The notes under the pieces: generated by a model
Databases searched by the model: none
What the model saw: only the letters and a program-made list of their open reading frames with translations
What the model was told of the DNA's origin: nothing
Shown here: positions 41,274-49,902 of the stretch, piece after piece
Numbering within the stretch: the first letter of the stretch is position 1
Layout: the number at the start of each line of letters is the position of its first letter
Assembly (NCBI GenBank): GCA_049323275.1
Contig: JBMOOM010000053.1
Span: forward strand, 26,205 to 90,204
DNA from: Taklimakanibacter sp049323275
Lineage (GTDB): Bacteria; Pseudomonadota; Alphaproteobacteria; Rhizobiales; Aestuariivirgaceae
Direction of reading: 5' to 3'
Length of the DNA stretch: 64,000 bases
Position numbers and translations under genes: made by a program

Positions 41274-41897
41274 ATGACAGGACTGCGCGCGCGCCAGAAA
41301 GCCGACCGGCATCAGCGGATTCTAGAGGCCGCATCGGAGCTGTTTCGCAGCTCCGGCTATGAGGGCGCCAAGATCGAGGCTATCGCCGCCCAGGCCGAGG
41401 TTTCAATCGGCACGATCTACAATTATTACCGGAACAAGGGCGACCTGCTCGTCGCCATCGTCGCGATGGAGGTCAACGAAGTCCTCAATGCCGGGCGCGA
41501 GGTGATCGAGAGCCCGCCCGCCAATGTCGCCAAGGCGGTCGACAAGCTTGTCATCGGCTATATCGAGCACTCCCTCGTCTATCTGAGCAAGGAGATGTGG
41601 CGCCAGGCGATGGCGATCTCGACCCAGCAGCCCGAGAGCCCCTTCGGCAAGACCTATGGCGATCTCGACCGCGCCTTGACCGACCAGACCTGCGCTTTGA
41701 TCAAGCGCCTGCAGGAACTCAAGCTGGTCCGCCGCGACATCGATGCGAAGAGCGTCGGCGAGATGATCTTCAACAATACCAATATGATGTTCACCGTCTT
41801 CGTGAAGACCGAGGCCATGACCATCGCCGAATTGCGGGCCGCCATCCGGCGTCAGAACAAGCTGCTGCTCGACGCCGCGGCGACGGAAAAAGATTAA
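41274..41897 (+). CDS. TetR/AcrR-family transcriptional regulator
   Basis: A 207-residue regulator. The TetR helix-turn-helix is near residues 25-60 (IEAIAAQAEVSIGTIYNYYRNKGD). The C-terminal ligand domain is helical. It is divergent from the spermidine/putrescine-type transporter and MBL genes, so it probably represses that operon until its ligand binds. The start is the first ATG, 4 bases after the last base of an antisense frame, with no strong ribosome-binding site. Confidence 0.87.
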   Translation: MTGLRARQKADRHQRILEAASELFRSSGYEGAKIEAIAAQAEVSIGTIYNYYRNKGDLLVAIVAMEVNEVLNAGREVIESPPANVAKAVDKLVIGYIEHSLVYLSKEMWRQAMAISTQQPESPFGKTYGDLDRALTDQTCALIKRLQELKLVRRDIDAKSVGEMIFNNTNMMFTVFVKTEAMTIAELRAAIRRQNKLLLDAAATEKD

Positions 41898-41910
41898 ATC
41901 GACGCCCTTT

Positions 41911-41924
41911 TTGCACCGCAACAA
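41911..41924 (+). promoter_or_regulatory. TTG-N8-CAA box upstream of nirK (NnrR/FNR type)
   Basis: TTGCACCGCAACAA lies 63 bases upstream of the nirK ATG and matches the spacing TTG-N8-CAA of FNR/NnrR-family sites. A close relative, with the same GCACCGCAA core, occurs at 44807-44820 between pseudoazurin and the nnrR gene. Confidence 0.55.
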
Positions 41925-41986
41925 AGATCGCCCGCGAGGCCGCGCCTACTCTTCCCGTCATGGATATCTGACGGAGGAGAAATCCG

Positions 41987-43087
41987 ATGCTGACACGCCG
42001 TGAAGCTTTATGGGCAGGTGCCATGGGAGCCGCCGTTGCGACCTCGCTGCCCCTCACCCCAACGCCAGGCCAGGCCGCCGAGATTGCAAGCCTGCCGCGC
42101 GAGAAAGTCACCCTGATCGCGCCGCCCTTCGTGCATGACCACAAGCAGGTCGCGAGCGACGGGCCGAAGGTGGTCGAGTTCACTCTGACGATCGAGGAGA
42201 AACCTTTCGTCATCGATCCCGACGGCACGCGGATCTGGGCCATGACCTATGATGGCAGCATGCCCGGCCCGATGATGGTCGTCCACCAGGGCGACTATGT
42301 CGAGCTCACCTTGATCAATCCGGCGAGCAACGAGCTGCCGCATAATATCGATTTCCATGGCGCGACCGGCGCCCTGGGCGGCGGCGCCCTGACTGAGATC
42401 AATCCCGGCGAGCAGGCGGTGCTGCGCTTCAAGGCGACCCGCCCCGGCACTTTCGTCTATCACTGCGCGCCGCCCGGCATGATTCCCTGGCACGTCGTCT
42501 CAGGGATGAGCGGCGTGCTGATGGTGCTGCCGCGCGACGGGCTGAAGGACGGGGATGGCAACCCTCTCAGATATGACCGCGTCTTCTATGTCGGCGAGCA
42601 TGATCTCTATGTCCCGCGCGACGCCGCCGGCAAGTACAAGGCCTATGACTCGATCGGCGAGAGCTATGAGGACACGCTGAGGGTGATGCGCGGCCTGATC
42701 CCGACCCATGTCGTTTTCAACGGCGCCATTGGCTCGCTCACCGGCGACAAGGCGCTCAAGGCCAGGGTCCGCGAGACGGTGCTGATGGTGCATGCCCAGG
42801 CGAACCGCGACACCCGCCCGCATCTGATCGGCGGCCATGGCGACTTCGTCTGGGAAACGGGCAAGTTCAACAACCCGCCGGCGCGCGACCTCGAGACATG
42901 GTTCATCCGCGGCGGATCGGCGGGGGCGGCTCTCTACACCTTCCTGCAGCCCGGCCTCTATGCCTATGTGAACCATAATCTGATCGAGGCGGCCGAGCTC
43001 GGCGCCACCGCGCATGTGATGGTGGAGGGTGAATGGAACGACGACCTGATGACCCAGGTCGTGGCGCCGGGTCCGATCCCGGCTTGA
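41987..43087 (+). CDS. nirK: Copper-containing nitrite reductase
   Basis: A 366-residue periplasmic two-cupredoxin enzyme reducing nitrite to nitric oxide. The Tat-like signal (TRREALWAGAMG) ends near residue 31. Type 1 copper ligands are His119, Cys160, His169 and Met174. Type 2 ligands include His124 and His159, with a C-terminal His in NHNLIEA. Asp122 and the later His in RPHLIGGHG are the catalytic pair. All key residues are present. A TTG-N8-CAA box precedes it and an nnrS gene converges on it, so NO and low oxygen control is likely. Confidence 0.95.
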   Translation: MLTRREALWAGAMGAAVATSLPLTPTPGQAAEIASLPREKVTLIAPPFVHDHKQVASDGPKVVEFTLTIEEKPFVIDPDGTRIWAMTYDGSMPGPMMVVHQGDYVELTLINPASNELPHNIDFHGATGALGGGALTEINPGEQAVLRFKATRPGTFVYHCAPPGMIPWHVVSGMSGVLMVLPRDGLKDGDGNPLRYDRVFYVGEHDLYVPRDAAGKYKAYDSIGESYEDTLRVMRGLIPTHVVFNGAIGSLTGDKALKARVRETVLMVHAQANRDTRPHLIGGHGDFVWETGKFNNPPARDLETWFIRGGSAGAALYTFLQPGLYAYVNHNLIEAAELGATAHVMVEGEWNDDLMTQVVAPGPIPA

Positions 43088-43090
43088 GGT

Positions 43091-44293
43091 TCAGGCGGGC
43101 GCGGCGAGAGGCTGCGCCCGTCTTCTCGGCCTGAGCAACGCCGGCGCGAAGACGGCGGCAAATCCCAGAAACGCGACGGCCCAGATGCCACCGGATAAGG
43201 GCATCAGCCCGGCGAATGCCGGATGGCAGGCGGCGGCAATCCGCAGCAGCGCCCCGACGATCACCGCCAGGAAGATCACGCATATCGCCGGTCCGGCTTT
43301 CAGCGCCTGCCCCGTATGACCGAGCGTGGCGCGCGTCATCACCGCCAGCGTCATCGCGCCGATGGCGCCGGAACCAAAAGCATGAATGCCGGCCGCCGGT
43401 GGGACGAGATCGGGCGCCAGGGTGGCAAGCCCTGCCAGCAGGAAGCCGAACGGCGCGAAGGCATAGGCGACATGCAGGATGAGCACCAAGGGATCTCGCC
43501 AGGTGCGGTCGCCGGCCCAGCGCAGGAGACGCGCGGCATTGAGGCCAGCGGCGAGGATCAGCAGCATGCCGGTCTCGGCGCGCTCGGGCACGAAAGCCCA
43601 GGCCGCCAGCGTCACCGCCGAGATGAGGATCACTGCCGCATCGAAGCGGTTGAACGAGATCGGCAGGCGTCCGGGATTTTCACGGACGAGCCAGTTATGG
43701 GTGAAGCTCGGAATGATGCGCCCGCCAATCACCAAGATCAGCACGATCACCGCGCCGAGCCCCAGCCTGCGGCTCACGTCGGTGACGCCATATTGGCTCG
43801 CCTCCCAGTGGAACAGGATATTCGCGGCGAACAGCACGGTGACCGGCGCCAGCACCTTGAGATTGCGCCAATTCTTGCCGGCGATGATCTCGCGCGCCGC
43901 CACGGTCACCACGGCGAGGAGAAAGGCGCCGTCGATCACGACCGCAATCATCCAGCCGGTCTCCTCCGAGAAGAACACCGCGATACGCCCCGCGAGCCAG
44001 AGCGCGACAAGGCCGAGCAGCGGCAGACCCTGGACCGGAAGGCGCCCGGTCCAGTTCGGAATGGCGGTGAGCAGAAACCCGGTCATCACGGCGGGCAGAT
44101 AACCGAACAGCATCTCGTGCACATGCCAGTCGACCGGTGTGAACAGGCTCTCTGTGGTGAGCTCGCCATAGAAGAGCGGCAGCCAGAAGGCGATCGCGAG
44201 GCCCGCCTGGAGCGACCCCAGCAGAAAGAACGGCCGGAAGCCGTAAGAGAGAATTGCCGGATAGTTGCCGGGCCTGATGCGCGCGATCGCCAT
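43091..44293 (-). CDS. nnrS: NnrS-family membrane protein
   Basis: A 400-residue, about twelve-helix membrane haem-copper protein linked with nitric oxide stress in denitrifiers. Histidine-rich helices (PVDWHVHEMLFGYLPA near residue 53) fit known NnrS sequences. It lies 3 bases from the nirK stop, convergent, and follows pseudoazurin by 12 bases on the same strand, so it is co-transcribed with it. Loss typically affects resistance to NO rather than nitrite reduction. Confidence 0.88.
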   Translation of the reverse strand: MAIARIRPGNYPAILSYGFRPFFLLGSLQAGLAIAFWLPLFYGELTTESLFTPVDWHVHEMLFGYLPAVMTGFLLTAIPNWTGRLPVQGLPLLGLVALWLAGRIAVFFSEETGWMIAVVIDGAFLLAVVTVAAREIIAGKNWRNLKVLAPVTVLFAANILFHWEASQYGVTDVSRRLGLGAVIVLILVIGGRIIPSFTHNWLVRENPGRLPISFNRFDAAVILISAVTLAAWAFVPERAETGMLLILAAGLNAARLLRWAGDRTWRDPLVLILHVAYAFAPFGFLLAGLATLAPDLVPPAAGIHAFGSGAIGAMTLAVMTRATLGHTGQALKAGPAICVIFLAVIVGALLRIAAACHPAFAGLMPLSGGIWAVAFLGFAAVFAPALLRPRRRAQPLAAPA

Positions 44294-44305
44294 GTTTTCA
44301 AATCC

Positions 44306-44746
44306 TCAGTTGCTCTGCGGCATCTCCGCGAAGATCGCCTCGAACCGCTTCTTGGCGAAGCCCGGATGCTTCACCGCCTTCGCCGCCTCGAGATTGACCG
44401 GCTTCCCGGCCACCACCAGAAGCACCATGCCCATGCCGTAATGCGGCGTGCATTTGACGCCATAGACGCCTTCGTGGCCAAGCGTCAGGGTGAAATTCTC
44501 GTTCACCGCACTTTTGAAGGTTGTCGCCCCGTCCGGCAGCATGCCTTTGATCGCCTCGGCATTATGCGACTTGTCGGTGGGAATGAAGGTGATCGTATCG
44601 CCCGGCGCCGCCGCGACGAAATCCGGCTCGAACACCATGGTTCCCTTGGCGCCCTTATTGAGCATGTGGACCTGATGATCCGCCGCCAGCGCGCCGCCCG
44701 CGCCGAGCACCAGCAGGGTGATCAGCGGCAAGGCCAGAATTCTCAT
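44306..44746 (-). CDS. Pseudoazurin, electron donor to NirK
   Basis: A 146-residue cupredoxin with signal peptide to about residue 22. Type 1 copper ligands are His61, Cys99, His102 and Met107, the last three in CTPHYGMGM. Start at ATG 44746 was chosen because the longer frame runs into the promoter. Pseudoazurin passes electrons from cytochrome bc1 to copper nitrite reductase. It heads a transcript with nnrS, under a TTG-N8-CAA box at 44807. Confidence 0.92.
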   Translation of the reverse strand: MRILALPLITLLVLGAGGALAADHQVHMLNKGAKGTMVFEPDFVAAAPGDTITFIPTDKSHNAEAIKGMLPDGATTFKSAVNENFTLTLGHEGVYGVKCTPHYGMGMVLLVVAGKPVNLEAAKAVKHPGFAKKRFEAIFAEMPQSN

Positions 44747-44806
44747 GACACACTTTCCATTTGCTTCAACCTGGCCAACTATTGACTTGTCCCTGCCTCT
44801 CTGACT

Positions 44807-44820
44807 TTGCTGCACCGCAA
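44807..44820. promoter_or_regulatory. TTG-N8-CAA box between pseudoazurin and nnrR
   Basis: TTGCTGCACCGCAA fits TTG-N8-CAA. It lies 61 bases upstream of the pseudoazurin start on one side and about 62 bases upstream of the nnrR GTG on the other. It may serve both genes. Confidence 0.55.
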
Positions 44821-44881
44821 ACAACCGGTATGCGGGACTGCGACCTTCCGTCCCGTCCGCCGCCCGCAGGAGCCCCTTTGC

Positions 44882-45574
44882 GTGTACACGCTTGACCGAT
44901 CTCTGATTGCCGGCCTGCCGCCTTTTTCAGGGCTCAGCCGCACCGATCTGGACGTGATTCTGGAGAAGGCGCGGCCGCTGCGCATCGCCGCCGGCCAGCC
45001 GGTCTTCGAGCAGGATGCCGAGGCGCATTCCTTCTTCCTGCTGCTCGATGGCCATGTCCGCGTCGTCAAAACCACCGCCGACGGCCAGCAGGTCATCATG
45101 CGCTATATCAGCGCCGGCCAGCTCATCGGCATCGCCACGGCGCTTGGCCGCACGACCTATCCGGCGACGGCGATCGCCGCCGTCGATTCGCTGGCCCTCG
45201 CCTGGCCCAACGAGGCCTGGCACGAGCTCGCGGCCCTTTATCCGGCCTTCGCCGCCAACATCTACAAGACGGTCGGCGCCCGCATGGAGGAAGCCCATGA
45301 GCGCGTCGTCGAACTCGCTACCGCCCTCGTTGACCGCCGCGTCGCCCATGCGCTCCTGCGCCTCATCGAGCAGTCCGGCCGCCGGACCGAATATGGCATC
45401 GAGATCAGCTTTCCCATTTCCCGCCAGGACATCGCCGACATGACCGGCACCACCTTGCACACGGTAAGCCGTCTGCTCACCGCCTGGGAGCATCAGGGAT
45501 TCGTGAGGAGCACCCGCAAGCGCGTCACCGTCGTTGACGGGGAGCGCCTGCTCGATCACGTCGGGCGGGTGTGA
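44882..45574 (+). CDS. nnrR: Crp/Fnr-family regulator, NnrR type
   Basis: A 230-residue regulator. Start GTG 44882 was chosen because CAGGAG lies 10 bases upstream. A TTG 75 bases earlier would be within the regulatory box. There is a cyclic-nucleotide-like N-terminal domain without the four Cys of FNR, and a C-terminal helix-turn-helix ISRQDIADMTGTTLHTVSRL. The TLHTVSRLL recognition helix is that of rhizobial NnrR, the NO-responding activator of nirK and nor genes. Adjacent TTG-N8-CAA boxes support this. The 3' end overlaps ccoS on the other strand by 19 bases. Confidence 0.82.
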   Translation: MYTLDRSLIAGLPPFSGLSRTDLDVILEKARPLRIAAGQPVFEQDAEAHSFFLLLDGHVRVVKTTADGQQVIMRYISAGQLIGIATALGRTTYPATAIAAVDSLALAWPNEAWHELAALYPAFAANIYKTVGARMEEAHERVVELATALVDRRVAHALLRLIEQSGRRTEYGIEISFPISRQDIADMTGTTLHTVSRLLTAWEHQGFVRSTRKRVTVVDGERLLDHVGRV

Positions 45575-45723
45575 TCACGCTCCATCTCGTCATCGAGCAG
45601 GATGCGCTGGGCGGCGCCGTCGAGATCGTCATACTGACCGCTCTTGAACGACCACATGAAGGCCCACAGCGCCGCGCCGCCGAGAAGCAGCGCCAGCGGC
45701 ACCAGATAGACGAGGCTGCTCAT
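45556..45723 (-). CDS. ccoS: Cytochrome cbb3 oxidase assembly protein CcoS
   Basis: A 55-residue protein I read by translating the minus strand: MSSLVYLVPLALLLGGAALW then AFMWSFKSGQYDDLDGAAQR. It has one membrane helix and the conserved SGQYDDLDG motif. CcoS is needed to insert haem or copper in cbb3 oxidase. It starts in an ATGA overlap with ccoI. Its tail overlaps the 3' end of the convergent nnrR gene. Confidence 0.88.
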   Translation of the reverse strand: MSSLVYLVPLALLLGGAALWAFMWSFKSGQYDDLDGAAQRILLDDEMERDHTRPT

Positions 45724-47885
45724 GTGGTCCTCCCGCGCAATCTGAGCGCATTGGCGACGACGACGATCGACGACGCCGACATGGCGAGCGCCGCCAGCAG
45801 CGGCGTGACATAGCCGGCCATCGCGAAAGGCAGCGCCAGCACATTATAGAGAATGGCCAGCGCGAAATTCTGGCCCACCAGCCTGCGGGCCTCGCGCGCG
45901 ATGCGGATGGCAAGCGGCACGGCGGTGAGAGATCCGTGCAGGAAAACGAAATCGGCGGCGTTCCGCCCGATATCGGCCGCACTGGCCGGCGCCATGGAGG
46001 CGTAGGCCCGCGCCAGCGCCGGCGCGTCATTGAGACCGTCGCCGACCATCAGCGCCTTGCCGAGGCCTGCGACATAGTCCGTCTTCTCTTTGGGCAGCAT
46101 GGCGCCCATCGCTTCCTCGATGCCGAGCCCGTCGGCGAGACGGCGCACGATGGGCCGCGCATCGCCCGACAGGATGAGCGGCGTCGCCCCCAAGGCGCGG
46201 ATCTCGGCCACCGCTTGCTGCGATCCCGGCCGCAGATCGTCCTCGAAGACGAAGCTGGCGATCGGCCTGCCGTCCTCACAGAGCGTGGTCGCATCCCTGT
46301 CGCCGCCGCCCGCCCAGGCGGAGCGCCCGAGCCGGTAGAGATGCTCGCCTATTCTGGCCTCGATGCCCGAGCCCGGAACTTCGACGAAATCGGTCGCCAA
46401 ATGATCGAGGCCGTCGCCATAAGGCGCCAGCGCCCGGCAGAGCGGGTGGTTCGATTGCTGCGCCAGGGCCGCGGCAATGCCGAGCGCGCGCCTGTCGATC
46501 TCCTCGACATTGACCAGGCGCGGACGGCCCAGCGTGAGCGTGCCGGTCTTGTCGAAGGCGACCTGGTCGATCTCGGCCAGGCGCTCGAGCGCGGCGCCGT
46601 CCTTGACCATGATGCCGCTCTCGAACAGCCGCCGCGCCGCCACGGCCTGCACGATCGGCACGGCGAGCCCCAGCGCGCAGGGACAGGTGATGATGAGGAC
46701 GGCGATGGCGATGCCGATCGAGCGATACCAGTCGCCGGTGGCGATGAGCCAGCCGATGAGGGTGAGGAGCGCCAGGCTGTGCACCACCGGCGCGTAATAG
46801 CCGGCGGCCCGGTCGGCGATACGGCGATAATGGCCGCGGCTGCTTTCGGCCGCCTCCATCAATTGCGCCATCTCGGCCAGGAAGGAATTGGCGACGCTCG
46901 ATTGCGCCCGCAAGGTGAGCGCGCCGGTGAGATTGAGCATGCCGGAGCGGAGCTTGTCGCCGGCCGTCACTCTTTGCGGCTGCGTCTCGCCCGTGGCGAG
47001 CGAGCAGTCGATATCGGACTGGCCGGTCTCGACCACGCCGTCGACCAGGATGCGCTCGCCCGGCGTGACCTGCAGCAGCATGCCGGGCTCGATCGCCTGC
47101 GCCGGCAGATAATCTCTGGCGCCGTCGGCGCGGATGACGGTGGCGCCCCGGGGTGTCAGCTGCACGAGGCCCTGCACTGCCGAGCGCGCTTTTTCGCGCA
47201 TCAGATGATCGAGCACGCGCCCGATCAGCAGGAAGAAGATGAGCGACACGGCAGCGTCGAAATAGGCATGCGCGCCCCCGACGATCGTATCATAGAGGCT
47301 CAGCCCGAAAGCGAGCAGCACGCCGATCGAGACCGGCACATCCATATTGGTGCGGCCGCGCTTCAGCGCCGACCAGGCGGAGAGGAAGAAGATGCGGCCC
47401 GAATAGATGAGCGCCGGCAAAGCGAGACCGGCCGAGATCCAGTGGAAGGCCTGGCGCGTGTCGGGTTCGGCGCCCGACCAGACCGACACCGACAGCAGCA
47501 TGATGTTCATCGAGCAGAAGCCGGCCACCGCCATGGCGCGGGTGAGCCGGGCAAGCTCGGGATCGCCGCGCTCCTCGGCCGCGAAGAGATGGGCGTCGTA
47601 GCCCAGGTCACGCAACGTCTCGATGATCGGCGGCGCCTTGTCGCCCCGCCACTTCACCGCGACCCGCTTGCTCGACAGATTGACCCGCGCCGTCTCGACG
47701 CCGGCGACGTGCTTGAAGGCGCCTTCGATGGCGCCGATGCAACGGGCGCAGTGAATGCCGGGGACGGACAGGTCGCTCTGGCGCAGGCCCTCGCCGAGAT
47801 CGCGGCTGGCGAGGGCGATCTCGTCGGCCGACGGCGCCCCGAGCAATTGGACGCCGGCCGCCGCGGCCTGGCCGCAGCAGCTCAT
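45720..47885 (-). CDS. ccoI: Copper-translocating P-type ATPase CcoI/FixI
   Basis: A 721-residue P1B ATPase that delivers copper for cbb3 oxidase assembly. N-terminal heavy-metal domain with CARC (about residue 46-49). The CPC membrane motif in TCPCALG is near residue 390. The phosphorylation motif DKTGTLTLG and the hinge GDGLNDAPAL follow. ATGA overlaps link it to ccoS and to the DUF2189 gene, confirming a common transcript with the oxidase. Confidence 0.92.
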   Translation of the reverse strand: MSCCGQAAAAGVQLLGAPSADEIALASRDLGEGLRQSDLSVPGIHCARCIGAIEGAFKHVAGVETARVNLSSKRVAVKWRGDKAPPIIETLRDLGYDAHLFAAEERGDPELARLTRAMAVAGFCSMNIMLLSVSVWSGAEPDTRQAFHWISAGLALPALIYSGRIFFLSAWSALKRGRTNMDVPVSIGVLLAFGLSLYDTIVGGAHAYFDAAVSLIFFLLIGRVLDHLMREKARSAVQGLVQLTPRGATVIRADGARDYLPAQAIEPGMLLQVTPGERILVDGVVETGQSDIDCSLATGETQPQRVTAGDKLRSGMLNLTGALTLRAQSSVANSFLAEMAQLMEAAESSRGHYRRIADRAAGYYAPVVHSLALLTLIGWLIATGDWYRSIGIAIAVLIITCPCALGLAVPIVQAVAARRLFESGIMVKDGAALERLAEIDQVAFDKTGTLTLGRPRLVNVEEIDRRALGIAAALAQQSNHPLCRALAPYGDGLDHLATDFVEVPGSGIEARIGEHLYRLGRSAWAGGGDRDATTLCEDGRPIASFVFEDDLRPGSQQAVAEIRALGATPLILSGDARPIVRRLADGLGIEEAMGAMLPKEKTDYVAGLGKALMVGDGLNDAPALARAYASMAPASAADIGRNAADFVFLHGSLTAVPLAIRIAREARRLVGQNFALAILYNVLALPFAMAGYVTPLLAALAMSASSIVVVANALRLRGRTT

Positions 47886-48670
47886 CTCATGGCCTTATAG
47901 GCATGCCAGGTCGCATGGCCGAGCAGCGGAAAGACGATGATGAGCCCGATGAGCGCCGTCGCCACGCTGAGGAGGAACAGCGCCAGCACGATGATGCCCC
48001 AGGCGATCATCACCGGCAGATTGCTCCAGACCAGCGAGATGCTGGTGCCCATGGCGGTGAAGGCGTCGACATCCTCGTTGAGCAGCATCGGGACGGAGAA
48101 AGTGCTGATGGCGAAGGAGAAGGCGGCGAAAAGCCCGCCGACCACCGAGCCGACCAGCAGCATGGCCCAGCCGGTCCAGGTGGTGAACAGCATCGCGGCG
48201 ATGTGATCGAGCCCCGGAAACGGCGTCAATCCGAAGAACAAGGCGTAGATCAGCACCGCGGCGCGCATCCACAGCAGCATCAGGCCGCACAGTATGGCGC
48301 CGGTGAACCAGATCTGGCCGCCCGAGCGCGGCCTGACGAAGATCATCCGGGCGAGCGAGACCGGCGCCTTGTTGGCGATGGCCCGGCTCTTTTCGTAAAG
48401 GCCGACGGCCAGGAGCGGACCGACTACCATGAAGCCGGCCAGCGCCGGGAAGAGGATGTAGTCGTAACCGAGCCGGTAGAGCCCCCAGACGATGGCGAGC
48501 GACACCACGAAGACGGCGACGCCATAGGCGATGCTGGGGCCCGGCTGGGTGAGAAAATCGCGCCAGCCGGCCTTGAGCCAGGCGAAGGCGGTCCCGGCCG
48601 GCAGGTTGCGGCGGTTGCGCTCGATATAAGGCCGTTCGCTGGTCTCGATCATGGTGCTCTGGGCGCTCAT
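47882..48670 (-). CDS. DUF2189 membrane protein
   Basis: A 262-residue integral membrane protein with about six helices. The start at ATG 48670 follows AAAGGGAGATTTGGC. DUF2189 proteins are frequently encoded in or near ccoNOQP clusters of alphaproteobacteria and may help oxidase biogenesis. Here it occupies the place of ccoG/ccoH (FixG, FixH). The function is unproven. Confidence 0.8.
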   Translation of the reverse strand: MSAQSTMIETSERPYIERNRRNLPAGTAFAWLKAGWRDFLTQPGPSIAYGVAVFVVSLAIVWGLYRLGYDYILFPALAGFMVVGPLLAVGLYEKSRAIANKAPVSLARMIFVRPRSGGQIWFTGAILCGLMLLWMRAAVLIYALFFGLTPFPGLDHIAAMLFTTWTGWAMLLVGSVVGGLFAAFSFAISTFSVPMLLNEDVDAFTAMGTSISLVWSNLPVMIAWGIIVLALFLLSVATALIGLIIVFPLLGHATWHAYKAMR

Positions 48671-48684
48671 GCCAAATCTCCCTT

Positions 48685-48873
48685 TCAACAGGCGGACTTC
48701 GCGGCCTGATAGGCGCCGCCTTCGCCTTTTTGATGCGGCACGCAGTCAGGTTGCGACGTGACCGCGACATAGATCAGATGCGCATTGGCGGCGACGAAGA
48801 CGGCAAGGCACAGCCCCGCGAGAGCGTAGGCGAAGACCCGCCACGACCATCGTCGCCTGGCCATCGCCGTCAT
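48685..48873 (-). CDS. Small single-pass membrane protein in the cco operon
   Basis: A 62-residue protein with an RRRW-rich cytoplasmic start, one transmembrane helix (VFAYALAGLCLAVFVAANAH) and a short tail containing two cysteines (DCVPHQKGEGG and a terminal AKSAC). ATG 48873 overlaps the ccoP stop. It does not resemble FixH, but position and topology suggest a cbb3 assembly or stability factor. Unnamed as far as I know. Confidence 0.6.
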   Translation of the reverse strand: MTAMARRRWSWRVFAYALAGLCLAVFVAANAHLIYVAVTSQPDCVPHQKGEGGAYQAAKSAC

Positions 48874-49748
48874 TGCGGCGGCCTCAGCGCATCGACATAA
48901 AGCGCCAGGATCTTGATATCGACGTCCGAGAGCCGCGTCCCCCAATGCGGCATGTGTCCCTGCCGGCCGGAATAGACGGTGCTGAAGACAGTATCGAGAT
49001 CGCCGCCATAGATCCAGTATTTGTCGGTGAGATCGGGGGCGCCCATATCCTGCTTGCCCTTGGCGTCATCGCCATGGCAGCTCACGCAATTGGCGGCGAA
49101 GACTTCCTTGCCGGCGGCGATGGCCGGCGCCTCCGCCGGCTCGTCGCTTCCAAGACCCGAGAGCGAGCGCACATAAGCGACGACATTGCTGATCTGCGTC
49201 GCATCGAGCACGCCGTCGCGGCCGAAGGCGGTCATCTGCGAGATCCGCGTATCCTCATTGGTCGAGTTGATGCCGACGCGGATCGTCTCGGCGATCTTGT
49301 CCGGCGTCCCGCCCCACAGCCAGGATTTGGCGCTGAGATTGGGGAAGCCCGGGCCGCCGGTCGCCTTCACCCCGTGGCAGGCGGCACAATTGTCCTCGAA
49401 CAGCGTACGTCCGGCGAGCTGGACGCGGCCCATCAGATCGGGATCGGCCTGGATGGCGGCGAAATCCATCGCCGCGATCTTGTCCACCCAGGGCGCGCGC
49501 TGCCGGCGAGCCTCCTCAACCTGCCTGGCCACGATCTCGCGCTGGTCGATGCCCAGCAGGCCCTTTGTGTAGGTCGACCATAAAGGCCAGGCCGGCATCG
49601 CGATCCAATAGCCGATCGCGAACAAAGTCGTGACGGCGAGGAAGAACAGCACGACGCGCGGAATCGGCGTGTCGAGCTCCTCGATGCCGTTCCATTCGTG
49701 ACCGGTCGTCACGCGGCCGGTGATGGGATCACGCTTGCCTATGTCCAC
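48870..49748 (-). CDS. ccoP: Cytochrome c oxidase cbb3-type subunit III (diheme)
   Basis: A 292-residue membrane-anchored dihaem cytochrome c. The N-terminal tail contains TGHEWNGIEELDTPIPRW-like sequence before the single helix. Two haem motifs CAACH and CVSCH follow in separate cytochrome domains. It carries electrons to CcoO. The small membrane protein gene starts in an ATGA overlap. Start overlaps ccoQ by 10 bases. Confidence 0.93.
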   Translation of the reverse strand: MDIGKRDPITGRVTTGHEWNGIEELDTPIPRVVLFFLAVTTLFAIGYWIAMPAWPLWSTYTKGLLGIDQREIVARQVEEARRQRAPWVDKIAAMDFAAIQADPDLMGRVQLAGRTLFEDNCAACHGVKATGGPGFPNLSAKSWLWGGTPDKIAETIRVGINSTNEDTRISQMTAFGRDGVLDATQISNVVAYVRSLSGLGSDEPAEAPAIAAGKEVFAANCVSCHGDDAKGKQDMGAPDLTDKYWIYGGDLDTVFSTVYSGRQGHMPHWGTRLSDVDIKILALYVDALRPPQ

Positions 49749-49900
49749 GGTCTGTCATCCTTGTCGAGAATGCTGTTCTTGGCGCGGGTGAACCCGGCGC
49801 GATTGGCCGGCCAGTAGGCATAGATCACCACGCCCACCGCCAATGCGATGAGATAGAAGAGGCCCCAGCTCTTGGAAAAGGCGACGACCATATCGTGCAT
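49739..49900 (-). CDS. ccoQ: Cytochrome cbb3 oxidase subunit CcoQ
   Basis: A 53-residue protein (MHDMVVAFSKSWGLFYLIAL at the start) with one membrane helix and a polar tail (ANRAGFTRAKNSILDKDDRP). This fits CcoQ/FixQ in length and position between ccoO and ccoP. It was read by direct translation of the minus strand. CcoQ stabilises the oxidase. A GGAGAG ribosome-binding site precedes the ATG. Confidence 0.88.
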   Translation of the reverse strand: MHDMVVAFSKSWGLFYLIALAVGVVIYAYWPANRAGFTRAKNSILDKDDRPWT

Positions 49901-49902
49901 GA

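Noticed and set aside
39238..41277. 679-residue frame on the plus strand
   Set aside because: It is antisense to three polyamine-type transporter genes, with Gln/His/Asp-rich composition typical of a shadow.
45936..47900. 654-residue frame antisense to ccoI
   Set aside because: It is rich in Arg, Asp and Gly without any domain. The CcoI ATPase on the minus strand carries all canonical motifs.
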